A stretch of DNA of 64,000 nucleotides, taken from Bosea vaviloviae. Lineage in GTDB: Bacteria; Pseudomonadota; Alphaproteobacteria; Rhizobiales; Beijerinckiaceae. Position 1 is the stretch's first letter; each line of letters opens with the position of its first letter. The stretch covers positions 4,207,001-4,271,000 of the forward strand of contig NZ_CP017147.1 of assembly GCF_001741865.1 (NCBI RefSeq), read 5' to 3'. The translations under genes were made by a program, and so were the position numbers. The notes under the pieces are model-generated. The model was not told the DNA's origin, searched no databases, and saw nothing but the letters and a program-made list of their open reading frames with translations. This document shows positions 8,749 through 18,552 of the stretch, piece by piece.

Positions 8749-9877
8749 ATGCGTCCTGAAATCCAGACCCAGCTCGACAACGCCAAGCAGTCGATTGGAC
8801 TGCTGAGGAGGCATCTTTGACTGGGATCCAGCACAACGCCGTCTCGCCGAACTGAACGCCCTCTCTGAGGGGCCCGATTTCTGGAACGATGCCGACGCCG
8901 CGCAGAAGCTGATGCGCGAGCGCACATCGCTCGAGGAGCAGATCAACGGCATCGTCAAGCTCGAACGTGATCTCGACGACGCGATGACGCTGATCGAGCT
9001 CGGCGAGATGGAGGAGGACGAAGCCTCCATCACCGAGGGCGAGGGGGCGATCAAGGCCGTCGAAGTCGAGGCGGCGCGTCGGCAGGTCGAGACGCTGCTG
9101 TCGGGCGAAGCCGACATGCTCGACACCTATCTCGAGATCCATCCCGGCGCGGGCGGCACCGAAAGCCAGGACTGGGCAGAGATGCTGCTGCGGATGTATC
9201 GACGCTGGGGCGAGCGGCGCAAGCTCAAGGTCGAGACGCTGGAATACCAGGACGGCGACACCGCGGGCATCAAATCGGCGACCCTGCAGTTCAAGGGGCA
9301 CAACGCCTATGGCTGGCTGAAGACAGAATCAGGCGTGCACCGGCTCGTGCGCATCTCGCCGTTTGATTCCAATGCGAGACGCCAGACCTCCTTCGCCTCA
9401 GTCTGGGTCTATCCCGTTGTCGACGACCGCATCGTCATCGACATCAACGAATCCGATTGCCGGATCGACACCTACCGGGCGCAAGGCGCGGGCGGCCAGC
9501 ACATCAATACGACCGATTCGGCCGTGCGCATCACCCATATCCCGTCAGGCATCGCGGTCTCGTGCCAGCAGGAGCGATCGCAGCACAAGAACAAGGCCAA
9601 GGCCTGGGACATGCTCCGCGCGCGCCTCTATGAGGTCGAGCTGAAGAAGCGCGAAGACAAGGCCAATGCCGAGCAGGCCTCGAAGACCGATATCGGCTGG
9701 GGCCATCAGATCCGTTCCTATGTGCTGCAGCCCTATCAGCTGGTGAAGGATCTGCGCACCGGGGTGAGTTCGACGGCCCCGAGCGACGTGCTCGACGGCG
9801 CGCTCGATCCCTTCATGGAAGCCTCGCTGGCGCAGCGGGTCTATGGCACCGAGGTCGAGGTCGAAGACATCGACTAG
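8749..9877 (+). CDS. prfB: Peptide chain release factor 2, programmed +1 frameshift
   Basis: RF2 terminates translation at UGA and UAA. The short first frame runs from ATG 8749 for 23 codons to an in-frame TGA (8818-8820). Shifting +1 there joins it to the long second frame, giving a 375-residue protein of normal RF2 length. The downstream frame contains the universal GGQ tripeptide in GAGGQHINTTDSA and the SPF motif (RISPFDS) that reads the stop codon. Without the shift only a 23-residue peptide would be made, so a simple gene caller will place the start too far downstream, near 8912. A strong terminator follows. Confidence 0.96.
8806..8821 (+). promoter_or_regulatory. prfB: prfB programmed frameshift signal
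   Basis: The signal reads AGGAGG CAT CTT TGA C. It has an internal Shine-Dalgarno-like AGGAGG (8806-8811), a three-base spacer, the slippery CTT codon and the stop TGA followed by C. It has the same geometry as the E. coli prfB site (AGGGGG TAT CTT TGA C). Low RF2 makes the ribosome pause at TGA and slip +1, so RF2 controls its own synthesis. Confidence 0.95.
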
Positions 9878-9924
9878 ACAACTTCCGACCAGGTGGGTCG
9901 TTCAATTGCTCTGGGTCATTGTCT

Positions 9925-9966
9925 TAAAGCGTTTTCTTCACGCGAACCGGTATCCGCTTCGCTCCA
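9925..9966 (-). repeat. Dispersed rhizobial-type intergenic repeat, inverted copy
   Basis: The segment AAAGCGTTTTCTTCACGCG...CGCTTCGCTCC is the reverse complement of the element at 34742 and 57266 (AGAGC-TTTTCGAGCGAAG-...-CGCGTGAAGAAAA). It lies between prfB and its terminator. The copies share their core across four intergenic sites in this window. Confidence 0.75.
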
Positions 9967-9968
9967 AT

Positions 9969-10009
9969 AAACAAAATGGCCGGCCCGGCAGGGTCGGCCA
10001 TTTTGTTTT
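9969..10009 (+). terminator. Rho-independent terminator after prfB
   Basis: The inverted repeat AACAAAATGGCCG...CGGCCATTTTGTTTT has a GC-rich core, a long AT flank and a T-rich tail. The symmetric A- and T-rich flanks mean that it could act in both directions. Confidence 0.9.
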
Positions 10010-10035
10010 CGTCTGGCTTCGGCTCGAGAAATCCT

Positions 10036-10086
10036 AGAGCAGGATGCGAAAAAGTGGGAACCGGTTTTTCGCGTCGATCCTGCTCT
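10036..10086. repeat. Dispersed palindromic intergenic repeat
   Basis: The outer stem is AGAGCAGGAT (10036-10045) pairing with ATCCTGCTCT (10077-10086). The inner stem is GCGAAAAA pairing with TTTTTCGC around GTGGGAACCGG. The inner core resembles the GTGGG-ACCGG centre of the element at 57266, so it is probably a variant of the same repeat family. Confidence 0.75.
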
Positions 10087-10111
10087 AACTCTTTAATGAG
10101 AGGCGGATTCA

Positions 10112-10149
10112 GATTTCAGATCGGATCACTGGTGATCCGATCTGAAATC
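10112..10149. repeat. Perfect 18-bp inverted repeat
   Basis: The arms 10112-10129 and 10132-10149 (GATTTCAGATCGGATCAC and its complement) are separated by only two bases. The structure lies nine bases beyond the stop codon of the M23 peptidase gene on the minus strand. It could terminate or stabilise that transcript, although there is no clean T-run. The AGATCGGA core recurs in the repeat at 34742-34840. Confidence 0.85.
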
Positions 10150-10157
10150 ATCCGGCT

Positions 10158-11504
10158 CTAGAGCGACGCCCGCCCGGCGAGCTTGGCGCCGGCGCGCAGG
10201 AAGCGGGTCGGGTCCATCGGTTCTTCGTTGATCCGGGTCTCGTAATGCAGATGCGGGCCTGTCGAGCGGCCGGTGGTGCCGACACGACCGATCACCGTGC
10301 CCGTCGTCACGACCTGGCCGACCGAGGCCAGGATCGCCGACATATGAGCATAGCGCGTGCTGACGCCGTTGCTGTGCTCGATCTCGACCATATTGCCGTA
10401 GCCGCCGTTATACTCGGCGACGATGACCTTGCCCGGCGCGGTGGCGCGGATCGGCGAACCAGCCTCGGCGCGGAAATCGACGCCGGTATGCATCGCCGGG
10501 CCGCGCGTGAAGGGGTCGACGCGATAGCCGTAATTCGAGGTGAAATCGGCATCGCCTGCCATGGGGCGAGCAAGCGGCAATTGTTCGGTGAGACCGCGCA
10601 GGCGGAAAACCGCGGCAATGCGTGGCTGCAGCGCATCCAGCGTCGCCTCGAACGGCCCCTTGGACGGGTCGACCTTGAAGGGCACGAAGGGGCCGCCGGT
10701 GCCGCCCGCCACGGGGCCGACCGGGTTCATCTTGTCGGTGTCGATACCGATTTCAGCGAGCGCGCCGCGCATGCGCTTCTGCGAATCGGCCAGGCTCTCA
10801 TCCATGTCCTTCAGAGCCGCAAGTTGCGCGCCTGCCGTTGTCGTGATGGCGCGGTTCAGCCGTGTCAGGGCCGCCGTGACCCGCTGGGCAGGGGGCTGGG
10901 GCTCGGACTCATCCGCTCCCGACAACCAGGAAGCGGCCTTGTTGGCGTCCGCCTTGTTGGTGTCCGCCTTGCCGGTCTCGGCGCCGCGCAGGGGCGGGGT
11001 GTCCGGCGCCGGCATCGGCTTGGCCGGCATGATCGGCGCGAAGCTGGTGATGCCGGAGGCGCGAATCGGCTCCTCCGGCTTGAGTATCCGGGGCCGCAGC
11101 GGGGCCTTGATGCTTGAGGTAATGCCGCCGGTCTGGAGCGTGTCGGCGAGCGCGGTGACGAGCGCCTGGCGCGATTCGACCTCGGCCTGCCGGGTCGCGA
11201 GCTCGTCGACGCGGGCCTCGACGCCGTCCTGGTCGAGAAGCGCGCGGCTGGCCAGGCGGTCGATATCCGCCCGCAGGGCGGTGATCCGATCCTCATAGGC
11301 GTATTGGCGGGTGGTTTCGCGCGTGATCAATCGCGCCGCCAGGTCGTCCTTGCTGAGAATGTACCAGCCGCCCGCCCCGGTGCACGCCGTGGTGACGGTC
11401 AGCCAGGCAAGGCCGGCAAACACCGTCGCGCGGCGCATCGTGTAGGTCTTGTGGGTGAAGAGCCCAGTGACGGGAAGGGCGGGGGCGGAGGAGGACTGTG
11501 TCAT
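10158..11504 (-). CDS. M23-family (LytM/DipM-like) metallopeptidase
   Basis: A 448-residue envelope protein. An N-terminal transmembrane anchor lies at about residues 24-48, followed by a coiled-coil segment (about 60-110) and a Pro-rich linker. The C-terminal M23 domain shows the zinc-binding signatures HTGVDF near 338 and HLHYE near 418. M23 enzymes cut peptide cross-links in peptidoglycan; many with coiled coils act in division or as amidase activators, and the intact His/Asp ligands here argue for activity. It is a single gene, with prfB convergent on the other side. Confidence 0.9.
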   Translation of the reverse strand: MTQSSSAPALPVTGLFTHKTYTMRRATVFAGLAWLTVTTACTGAGGWYILSKDDLAARLITRETTRQYAYEDRITALRADIDRLASRALLDQDGVEARVDELATRQAEVESRQALVTALADTLQTGGITSSIKAPLRPRILKPEEPIRASGITSFAPIMPAKPMPAPDTPPLRGAETGKADTNKADANKAASWLSGADESEPQPPAQRVTAALTRLNRAITTTAGAQLAALKDMDESLADSQKRMRGALAEIGIDTDKMNPVGPVAGGTGGPFVPFKVDPSKGPFEATLDALQPRIAAVFRLRGLTEQLPLARPMAGDADFTSNYGYRVDPFTRGPAMHTGVDFRAEAGSPIRATAPGKVIVAEYNGGYGNMVEIEHSNGVSTRYAHMSAILASVGQVVTTGTVIGRVGTTGRSTGPHLHYETRINEEPMDPTRFLRAGAKLAGRASL

Positions 11505-11608
11505 ACGCGGGACCGGATGTTACGCTGCCGATCCCGCTATTAGGGTTGGTTAAGGTTAATCTTTCGCAAATTGCCTTGCTTTTCGAAGGCGGGCCCGCCG
11601 GTTCCGCG

Positions 11609-12073
11609 TCATAGCGCCTGAGCAGCGGCGAGGACTTCGTCGGCATGGCCGGCGACCTTCACCTTGGGCCAGATGCGAGCGATCTTGCCATTCTGGTCGA
11701 TCAGAAAGGTCGTGCGCTCGACGCCCATATAAGTGCGGCCATACATGCTCTTCTCGACCCAGATGCCATAGGCCTGCAGCGCGGTCAGCGTTTCGTCGGC
11801 AGCAAGCGCAAAATCGAGTCCGTGCTTCTTCTTGAACTTGTCGTGGCTCTTCACCGGATCGGGCGAAATGCCGATAATCTCCGTGCCGGCGTCAGTGAAG
11901 GCCTTGCGCAGGCCGTTGAACGCGATCGCCTCCAGGGTGCAGCCCGGTGTATCGTCCTTGGGATAGGCGTAGAGGACGACCTTTCGTCCCTTGAGGCCAG
12001 CGAGCGAAAGCGTGCCGCCGCCATCCCGCGCGAGCGTGAAATCGGGGGCCTCGTCGCCTTGCTTCAATGCCAT
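11609..12073 (-). CDS. bcp: Thioredoxin-dependent peroxiredoxin, BCP/PrxQ type
   Basis: A 154-residue cytoplasmic peroxidase that reduces hydrogen peroxide and organic peroxides. The thioredoxin fold contains DDTPGCTLEA, where Cys is the peroxidatic residue. The position five residues further on, where E. coli BCP has its resolving Cys, is not Cys here (EAIAF), so it is probably a 1-Cys variant. The start was set at the ATG (12071-12073) giving MALKQGDEAPDF, the normal family N-terminus; a longer frame upstream lacks homology. It faces away from the large AsmA-like gene. Confidence 0.93.
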   Translation of the reverse strand: MALKQGDEAPDFTLARDGGGTLSLAGLKGRKVVLYAYPKDDTPGCTLEAIAFNGLRKAFTDAGTEIIGISPDPVKSHDKFKKKHGLDFALAADETLTALQAYGIWVEKSMYGRTYMGVERTTFLIDQNGKIARIWPKVKVAGHADEVLAAAQAL

Positions 12074-12247
12074 GTTTCGCCTTCTTTTCGTCGCCTTCGG
12101 TCTGCAAGAGCAGCGCTTCGCCACTTGTCCGCCACTTGGCTTCAATATGGCGCGCGCAGGCGCAGCCGCTAGTATGTTTTTATTCGCATCGATGCCGATT
12201 CGAGCGCGACGCCGAAACATCGTCCGGATTCGGGCGTTGACGTCCGA

Positions 12248-15200
12248 ATGCTGACGGCCGACCCCCGTGAAAACGCCTTTTCCGAACGCAGGACGACGCA
12301 GGCATTGCAAGAGCAGTACGCGAACAGGAGCACCCCGCCGGCGGAGGCAACCGCCGCCGCGCAGGAGGCCTGCGACATCGCGGCTGTGAAGAAGCGGGCG
12401 AAGGCCGGGTTGGTCACGATCGCGGTCGCAGTCATCGTCGCCGTTCTGACCCTGGCGGGCGCCGGCGTGACCCTTCTGGTCACGGGCTTGATCCCGCTAT
12501 CGGGCCTCGAGGGGCGCATCGCGGGCGCGATCGAGGAAAGGCTCGGCGCGGGCTGGACAGTCGAGGCGGCGGCTGCGGAACTTGGCCGCATCGACGGCCA
12601 CTCGCAGCTGCGCGTCAGGCAGGTCTCGTTTCGTCACACCAGCGGCGCGGTCATCCGCGCGCCGGAGGCCGTGCTCGGCTACGAGCCGCTTCCCCTGTTG
12701 CTGGGGGAGATCAAGCTGGTTTCGGTCGATCTGCGCGGCGTGAATGTCCGCCTCGGCGTCGACAAGAACGGGGCGCTGATCGTCAATGCCGATTCGGCTC
12801 CCGCGGAGGCGCAACCGGCCTCGACGCTGCCCGATGCCGGCCAGTGGAACGCCTTCACCGGCATCATGGGAGCGGTCGCAACGCTGGCGCAGGGCGAGGG
12901 CCTGCTTGGCGCGCTGCAGACGGCGGGTATGCATGGCGCCCGCCTGTCTCTGATCGACCCTGACGGACGCCAACGCGCCAGTTTCGAGGATGTCGAGATC
13001 AGCCTGTCACGCACGGGCGAGCGGACGACACGCCTGAGCGCGAAGGGCCGCACCGGGCAGCGTTGGAAGGAACTCGCGATCGATCTGTCGAGCGAGGCCG
13101 ACGGTACGCAGCGCGCCGATATCGATATCGTCCGCTTCGAGCCCGCCGAGGTCGTGGCGCTCGCCTTCGGCAGCGGCGGGATCACCATCGAGGGCCTGCC
13201 GCTGAAGGGCCGCGCGACGCTGACCCAGAAGCCGAGCGGCCAGAAGGCGATCACGGCCCGGCTCGACGTGCTGCCAGGCACCATCCAGTTTCCGGGCGGG
13301 CCATTGGCGCCGATCACCATCGAATCAGCCCATATCGAGGTCGCGAGCGAGAACGATTTCTCTGTGCTCCAGCTGTCGATGGGCGAGTTGAACGCCGGTG
13401 CGACCCGGCTCAAGGGCGCTGGTACGTTGCGCGAGGAGAATGGCGCCTGGAGGCTGAATCTGGACGCTGCCGGCCAGATTCCCGGGGTCGATCAGGAGCC
13501 GCCTGTCGCCGTCGACAGCATGAAGGCCAATCTGCTGCTCGATCCGCGCTCGAACGAGGTGCGGATCGACGCCATGTCGTTGAAGGGGCCCGCGATCACG
13601 GCCGACATGACGGGACTGGTGCAGAAGACCGGCGAATCGCCGACGCAACGCTTCTCGATCAAGGCGACCGATTCGGATGTCCGGGCCGTGCTGGCACTGT
13701 GGCCGCGCTGGACCTCGCCCGATGTCCATACCGCGTTGTCGCGGCAGTTCGTGGCGGGCCGGGTCGGCAGTCTCGCCGTCGAACTCGATTTGCCGGCCGA
13801 GGATCACGCCCGCTTGCTGCGGGGGGCTGGCTTGCCCGATGGCGCGCTCAGCGTTGTCCTCGAGGCCAGTCAGGTACGCTTTCTGCCCGGGCCGGGGCTG
13901 CCGCCGCTGGTCGACGGCGTCGTCTCAGGCAAGACGACAGGGCGAACGGTGCAGCTGCAGATCGCCAAGGCTGCGGCTGACCTGGGCGGCGGCAGGCAAC
14001 TCATGCTGAGCGAGGGCAGCTTCAGCATCGCCGAGACCTGGGTGCAGCGAGCGCCGGCGCGCGTGGCCTTCCGCTCGACGGGACCGATGGAGGCGCTGAT
14101 GGCGCTGTTCACCTTCCCGGCCCTGAAGGATTTCTCATCGGGACCGCTCGACCCTGCCGCGATCAAGGGCATGACCGACCTCAAGACCGTCATCAACTTG
14201 CCATTGGCCGACGACTCCAAACCCAGCGAGGTCGTGGTGCAGAGCGTCGGTACGCTGTCCAATATTTCGTCCGATGTGATGCTCGGCAGCGAAAAGCTCG
14301 AAGGCGGCAATCTGAGCTGGAACTTCGACAAGGCCGGCTTGCTGATAAAGGGAGAGGCTCGCATCAGTGGTGATCGCGGGCAGATCGAGGTTCGACAGGA
14401 CAATCACGGCAAGGGCGAGGCGACCTTGTCCCTGCTACTCGACAGCGCGGCGCGACAGCGGCGCGGGTTGGGACCGGAGAGCGGCATCGGCGGCCCGGTT
14501 CACGTCAAGGTGGCGAAGGCGCTGGGCAAGGGCGTCGACGCGCTGCCGCGCGTCGAGATCGACCTGACCAAGGCGACGCTCGATGGCGTCATTCCTGGCC
14601 TCAACAAGGCTGCAGGCCGGGCAGGGCGCGTGAGCTTCAGCTATGCCGCCGACGCCAATGGCCCCGACCTCGAGGATTTCGTGCTGGACGCGGCGCCGGC
14701 GCTGATCAAGGGCCGGATCGAACTGAACAAGCAGAACGGTTTCGAGAGCGCGACGCTGTCCCAGCTCAAGATCTCGCCGGGCGATAACCTCAAGGTCGAT
14801 GCCAAGCGCGACGGCAATGTGACCAAGCTCGTCATTCGCGGCGCGGTGGCGGATGTGCGCCCCTTCATCCGCGACCTGCAGAGCGCGTCGGGGCCAACTG
14901 CGCGCGGCGACAAGAACGCGGCCAAAGGCGGCGATCTCGATATCGACCTCGACGTCCCGATTCTGACAGGATTCAACAACGAGGCGATCAGCAATGCCTC
15001 GCTCAAATTGTCGAAGCGCGGCGGCGAGATGCGCGCATTTGCCTTCCAGGGCCGGATCGGCCGGGCCGACGTCACGGCCAAGCAGGGGCGACAAGGCGAT
15101 ACGCCCGGCGCGATCGTCATCCAGTCCGAGAATGGTGGCGCGCTGTTGCGTTTCGCCGATCTTTACCGGCGCGCCTATGGTGGCGACCTCATCCTGAGCA

Positions 15201-15769
15201 TGGGGCCGAGCGATACGCGCCAGAGCGGTGAATTGCTGTTCCGCGACTTCATCGTGCGTGACGAGCCGGCTCTGCGCCGGGTCGTCGGCGAGCAGTCCGG
15301 CGCGGCTCCGGCCGGGGATCGAACCGGTGGCGCGGGGCCAGCGCCGGCCCCACTGCGGATCGACGTCAGCGAGGTCGCCTTCACCAAGCTGAGGGCCGTC
15401 TTCAGCCGCTCGGCCAGCCGGTTCGATGTGTCCGACATGGTGATCTGGGGACAGCAGCTCGGCTTCACCTTGCAGGGCAATGTCGATTATGGCCGGGATC
15501 GGGTCGATATCGCGGGCACTTTCGTGCCGGGCTATGCCCTCAACAATGCCTTCGCCCAGGTGCCGGTCGTCGGCGCATTGCTCGGCGGCGGCAGCCAGTA
15601 TGGCGGGCTGTTTGCGGTGAACTTCCGGATATCGGGCGCGGCGAGCGCGCCGACCATGACGATCAATCCGCTCTCGGCGCTCGCGCCCGGCATCCTGCGC
15701 CGCTTCGTCGATCCGCTCGGCGGCTCGCCGCTCCAGCAGCCGCAGGCCGCACCAGTGCCAAGGCGCTGA
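12248..15769 (+). CDS. Very large AsmA-like / YhdP-type envelope protein (DUF3971)
   Basis: A 1173-residue protein with a single transmembrane helix near residues 52-82 and a very long periplasmic part rich in short beta-strand repeats. The C-terminal portion (about 1000-1150) has the AsmA-like signature pattern (VDYGRDRVDIAGTFVPGYALN, then GLFAVNFRISG). AsmA, YhdP and TamB proteins form hydrophobic grooves that bridge inner and outer membrane and move phospholipids. The length and C-terminus suit YhdP rather than AsmA. The N-terminal 45 residues are Ala/Gln-rich and could be mis-assigned; a later start near the helix is possible. It is convergent with tyrS. Confidence 0.85.
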   Translation: MLTADPRENAFSERRTTQALQEQYANRSTPPAEATAAAQEACDIAAVKKRAKAGLVTIAVAVIVAVLTLAGAGVTLLVTGLIPLSGLEGRIAGAIEERLGAGWTVEAAAAELGRIDGHSQLRVRQVSFRHTSGAVIRAPEAVLGYEPLPLLLGEIKLVSVDLRGVNVRLGVDKNGALIVNADSAPAEAQPASTLPDAGQWNAFTGIMGAVATLAQGEGLLGALQTAGMHGARLSLIDPDGRQRASFEDVEISLSRTGERTTRLSAKGRTGQRWKELAIDLSSEADGTQRADIDIVRFEPAEVVALAFGSGGITIEGLPLKGRATLTQKPSGQKAITARLDVLPGTIQFPGGPLAPITIESAHIEVASENDFSVLQLSMGELNAGATRLKGAGTLREENGAWRLNLDAAGQIPGVDQEPPVAVDSMKANLLLDPRSNEVRIDAMSLKGPAITADMTGLVQKTGESPTQRFSIKATDSDVRAVLALWPRWTSPDVHTALSRQFVAGRVGSLAVELDLPAEDHARLLRGAGLPDGALSVVLEASQVRFLPGPGLPPLVDGVVSGKTTGRTVQLQIAKAAADLGGGRQLMLSEGSFSIAETWVQRAPARVAFRSTGPMEALMALFTFPALKDFSSGPLDPAAIKGMTDLKTVINLPLADDSKPSEVVVQSVGTLSNISSDVMLGSEKLEGGNLSWNFDKAGLLIKGEARISGDRGQIEVRQDNHGKGEATLSLLLDSAARQRRGLGPESGIGGPVHVKVAKALGKGVDALPRVEIDLTKATLDGVIPGLNKAAGRAGRVSFSYAADANGPDLEDFVLDAAPALIKGRIELNKQNGFESATLSQLKISPGDNLKVDAKRDGNVTKLVIRGAVADVRPFIRDLQSASGPTARGDKNAAKGGDLDIDLDVPILTGFNNEAISNASLKLSKRGGEMRAFAFQGRIGRADVTAKQGRQGDTPGAIVIQSENGGALLRFADLYRRAYGGDLILSMGPSDTRQSGELLFRDFIVRDEPALRRVVGEQSGAAPAGDRTGGAGPAPAPLRIDVSEVAFTKLRAVFSRSASRFDVSDMVIWGQQLGFTLQGNVDYGRDRVDIAGTFVPGYALNNAFAQVPVVGALLGGGSQYGGLFAVNFRISGAASAPTMTINPLSALAPGILRRFVDPLGGSPLQQPQAAPVPRR

Positions 15770-15873
15770 AGCCACGACGATGTCGGAGCGGGCATAGGCC
15801 GGCACCGGCGTTGTCGTTTCCGGTATTGCGGCGCCTTCTTTGGAAACCAGCGCCCGCTTTTCGGGCCGATCTG

Positions 15874-17118
15874 TTACTGCGCCCGCAGCAGGACGTGCTT
15901 CTTCCTGCCGAAGGACAGCTTGATCACCCCTTCGCCTGAGAGCTCCGAGAGCGTCAGCGTTGCGCGTTCGTCCGTGACGGCGGCGTCATTGACCCGAAGG
16001 CCGCCCGCCTTGACCTGCCGTCGCGCTTCGCCGGTCGAGGGCACGAGGCCGGCCTTGACGAAGGCGGTCAGCACGCCGAGACCGGTCTCAAGCTCGGACC
16101 TTGCCACGGCGACGCTGGGAAGATCGTCTGCAAGCGCCCCATCCTCGAAGGTCTTGCGCGCAGTCTCGGAGGCCGCATCGGCAGCCTCCCGGCCATGCAG
16201 CATGGCTGTGACCTCGGTCGCGAGGATCTTCTTGGCCTCATTGATCTCGGCACCGCCCAGCGCCGCAAGCCGGGCGATCTCGGCCATCGGCATCGTGGTG
16301 TAGAGCTTCAGGAAACGCTCGACATCGGCGTCCTCGGTGTTGCGCCAGAACTGCCAGAAATCGTAGGCGCCCATGAGTTCGGCGTTGAGCCAGACGGCGC
16401 CCGAGGCCGTCTTGCCCATCTTGCCGCCGGACGATGTCGTCAGCAGCGGCGAGGTCAGGGCATAGAGCTGGACGTTGCTCATGCGGTGCCCGAGGTCGAT
16501 GCCGTTGACGATATTGCCCCACTGGTCGGAGCCGCCCATCTGCAGGATGCAGCCCGTGCGCTTGTTCAGCTCGACGAAGTCGTAGGCCTGCAGGATCATG
16601 TAGTTGAATTCGAGGAAGGACAGCGATTGCTCGCGCTCCAGCCGTGTCTTGACGCTGTCGAAGGACAGCATGCGGTTGACCGAGAAGTGCCGGCCGACAT
16701 CGCGTAGGAATTCGAGATAGTTCAGCCCTAGCAGCCAGTCGGCGTTGTTCATCATGGTCGCCGGGCCACTAAAATCCAGGTAGTTGGCGAAGACGCGCTT
16801 GATACCGGTGAGGTTGCGCTCGATGTCCTCGACCGTCAGTAGCTTGCGCGACTCCTCCTTGAAGGAGGGGTCGCCGACCATCGAAGTGCCGCCGCCCATC
16901 AGCGCGATGGGCTTGTGGCCGGTCGCCTGCATCCAGTGCAGCATCATGATCTGGATCAGCGAACCGGCATGCAGCGAGGTCGCTGTCGCGTCGAAGCCGA
17001 TATAGGCGCTGATCGGCCCTTTGAGCGCAGCAGCGTCCAGGCCCTCGGGATCCGAAATCTGGTGGACATAGCCGCGCTCGGAGAGCACGCGGAGGAGATC
17101 TGATTTGAAGCTGGTCAT
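15874..17118 (-). CDS. tyrS: Tyrosyl-tRNA synthetase
   Basis: A 414-residue class I aminoacyl-tRNA synthetase that charges tRNA-Tyr. The Rossmann catalytic domain shows the HIGH-equivalent HAGS near residue 50, the YIGFDAT substrate pocket motif, and the KMSKS-equivalent KMGKT near 231. The last ~65 residues form an S4 RNA-binding domain ([11 protein letters not shown]...). The length is typical for the bacterial TyrS short form. It is transcribed alone, convergent with the AsmA-like gene. Confidence 0.97.
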   Translation of the reverse strand: MTSFKSDLLRVLSERGYVHQISDPEGLDAAALKGPISAYIGFDATATSLHAGSLIQIMMLHWMQATGHKPIALMGGGTSMVGDPSFKEESRKLLTVEDIERNLTGIKRVFANYLDFSGPATMMNNADWLLGLNYLEFLRDVGRHFSVNRMLSFDSVKTRLEREQSLSFLEFNYMILQAYDFVELNKRTGCILQMGGSDQWGNIVNGIDLGHRMSNVQLYALTSPLLTTSSGGKMGKTASGAVWLNAELMGAYDFWQFWRNTEDADVERFLKLYTTMPMAEIARLAALGGAEINEAKKILATEVTAMLHGREAADAASETARKTFEDGALADDLPSVAVARSELETGLGVLTAFVKAGLVPSTGEARRQVKAGGLRVNDAAVTDERATLTLSELSGEGVIKLSFGRKKHVLLRAQ

Positions 17119-17223
17119 GGCAGGCGCGATCTGAGGTTGTCGTTCCGCCGTCGTCTAAGCGTTTCCTCCGGATAATGCGAGGGCGCCGGCCGTTTTTCTA
17201 TGCCGATACCGGTCGGACGCGCC

Positions 17224-17460
17224 TCAGGCGATCCCGCGCTGCGTGCAGAGGATTTCGAGCTCAGAGCGATCGTGCGGCACGACCCAGCCCCGCTGGATCC
17301 CGAGATCGCGCAATTCGCGGTCGTTGAGCAGCGCGATGTCCCGCTCGTGGCCGCGCAGCACAGGCCGTTGCCACCAGCTGTCGAGCTGCCGTGCCAGCGA
17401 GGTCCAGGAGAAGCCTTGTGGAGCACTCGCTATCGCGGAAACTTCGGATAGGCATGCCAT
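17224..17460 (-). CDS. DUF1127 small protein
   Basis: A 78-residue protein ending in the DUF1127 pattern (NDRELRDLGIQR), a compact helical Arg-rich domain common in alphaproteobacteria. Small DUF1127 proteins in Agrobacterium affect RNA turnover and phosphate or carbon metabolism. The start at 17460 is supported by GGGAG eight bases upstream; a longer frame to 17535 lacks such support. It is divergently arranged with the LysR regulator (115-bp gap), which may control it. Confidence 0.8.
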   Translation of the reverse strand: MACLSEVSAIASAPQGFSWTSLARQLDSWWQRPVLRGHERDIALLNDRELRDLGIQRGWVVPHDRSELEILCTQRGIA

Positions 17461-17581
17461 GATCTGATCTCCCAAAATAGCGCACAGGGTCCGTGCGCGT
17501 CGAGGGTCAGACTGAGCGAGATGGCGACACGCCACAAAGCGGAAGATTGCGATCTGCCATAAGGACAGCTTATGTTTGGCG

Positions 17582-18529
17582 ATGCCCTCGAGCCCACCGC
17601 CTCATAAGCTCCCGCCGCTCGCCGCCGTGCGCGTTTTCGAAGCCGCGGCGCGCCACCAGAATTTTACGCGCGCCGCCGAGGAGCTGGGCATGACCCAGGC
17701 GGCGGTGAGCTATCAGGTCCGCCTGCTCGAAGACCGCGTCGGTGCAGCGCTGTTCGTGCGGCAGCCGCGGCAGGTGGTCCTGACACCGCTCGGGCAACGG
17801 CTGGCGGCCCCCGTGGCCAAGGCGCTGGCCGATATCGGCATGGTGTTTCATGAGGTCTGCGAGCAGAACCAGATGGTCCTGACGATCTCGGCACTGCAGA
17901 CGATGGCGATCACCTGGCTATCGCCGCGCCTGGCGCAGTTCCATGCCGGAAACCCGCAATTCGCGGTCCAGGTGAAGACCTCGGAGCATCTGGTCGACTT
18001 CGCCACGGAAACGGTCGATCTCGCCCTGCGTTACGGCGAGGGCTCATGGCCCGGGCTCGCAGCAGACAAGCTGTTTGCCTGCCATTACGCGCCCTTATGT
18101 TCGCCGGAACTGCGCGAAAGCCTGCAATTGCGCGTCCCCGCCGACCTGCTCAGCGCGCCTCTGCTGAGCGCAAATGATCCTTGGTGGAAAACCTGGTTTG
18201 ACGATGTCGGGATCGCGGATGCGCAGCTCGGCGGGCGCTCGACCATGACCCTGCAGATGCAGGCCATGAGCATCCAGGCGGCTCTGCGGGGACATGGCGT
18301 CGCCATGGCGATACCGGAGCTCTTCGCTTACGATATTGCGGCGGGCAATCTGGTCTTCGCGGTCGACCATGTCGTGCGCGACAAATGGGCCTATTGGGTC
18401 GTGTACCCTCGCGAGCGCGCGCGAGAGCCCAAGATCAGGCTATTTCGCGACTGGGCGCTAGCCGAAGCCAGTGCGGCCTGCATGGCGCTGCCAGTGATAA
18501 ACCGGGGCGTCGCCGCCCCGGATCGATGA
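17582..18529 (+). CDS. LysR-family transcriptional regulator, GcvA-like
   Basis: About 315 residues. The N-terminal winged helix-turn-helix (RVFEAAARHQNFTRAAEEL, then TQAAVSYQVRLLEDRVG) is followed by a periplasmic-binding-protein-like effector domain with the GcvA-subgroup patterns LTISALQTMAITWLSPRL and DLALRYGEG. GcvA in E. coli controls glycine cleavage genes, but in alphaproteobacteria this subgroup is large and targets vary. Start choice lies between TTG 17576 and ATG 17582. It is divergent from the DUF1127 gene. Confidence 0.9.
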   Translation: MPSSPPPHKLPPLAAVRVFEAAARHQNFTRAAEELGMTQAAVSYQVRLLEDRVGAALFVRQPRQVVLTPLGQRLAAPVAKALADIGMVFHEVCEQNQMVLTISALQTMAITWLSPRLAQFHAGNPQFAVQVKTSEHLVDFATETVDLALRYGEGSWPGLAADKLFACHYAPLCSPELRESLQLRVPADLLSAPLLSANDPWWKTWFDDVGIADAQLGGRSTMTLQMQAMSIQAALRGHGVAMAIPELFAYDIAAGNLVFAVDHVVRDKWAYWVVYPRERAREPKIRLFRDWALAEASAACMALPVINRGVAAPDR

Positions 18530-18552
18530 GCTGCCGGTCTATTCCTGCCGGT

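Noticed and set aside
15850..15873. A short hairpin GCCCG-CTTTT-CGGGC between the AsmA-like gene and tyrS.
   Set aside because: The stem is only five pairs with no T-run in the transcript direction; not reported as a terminator.
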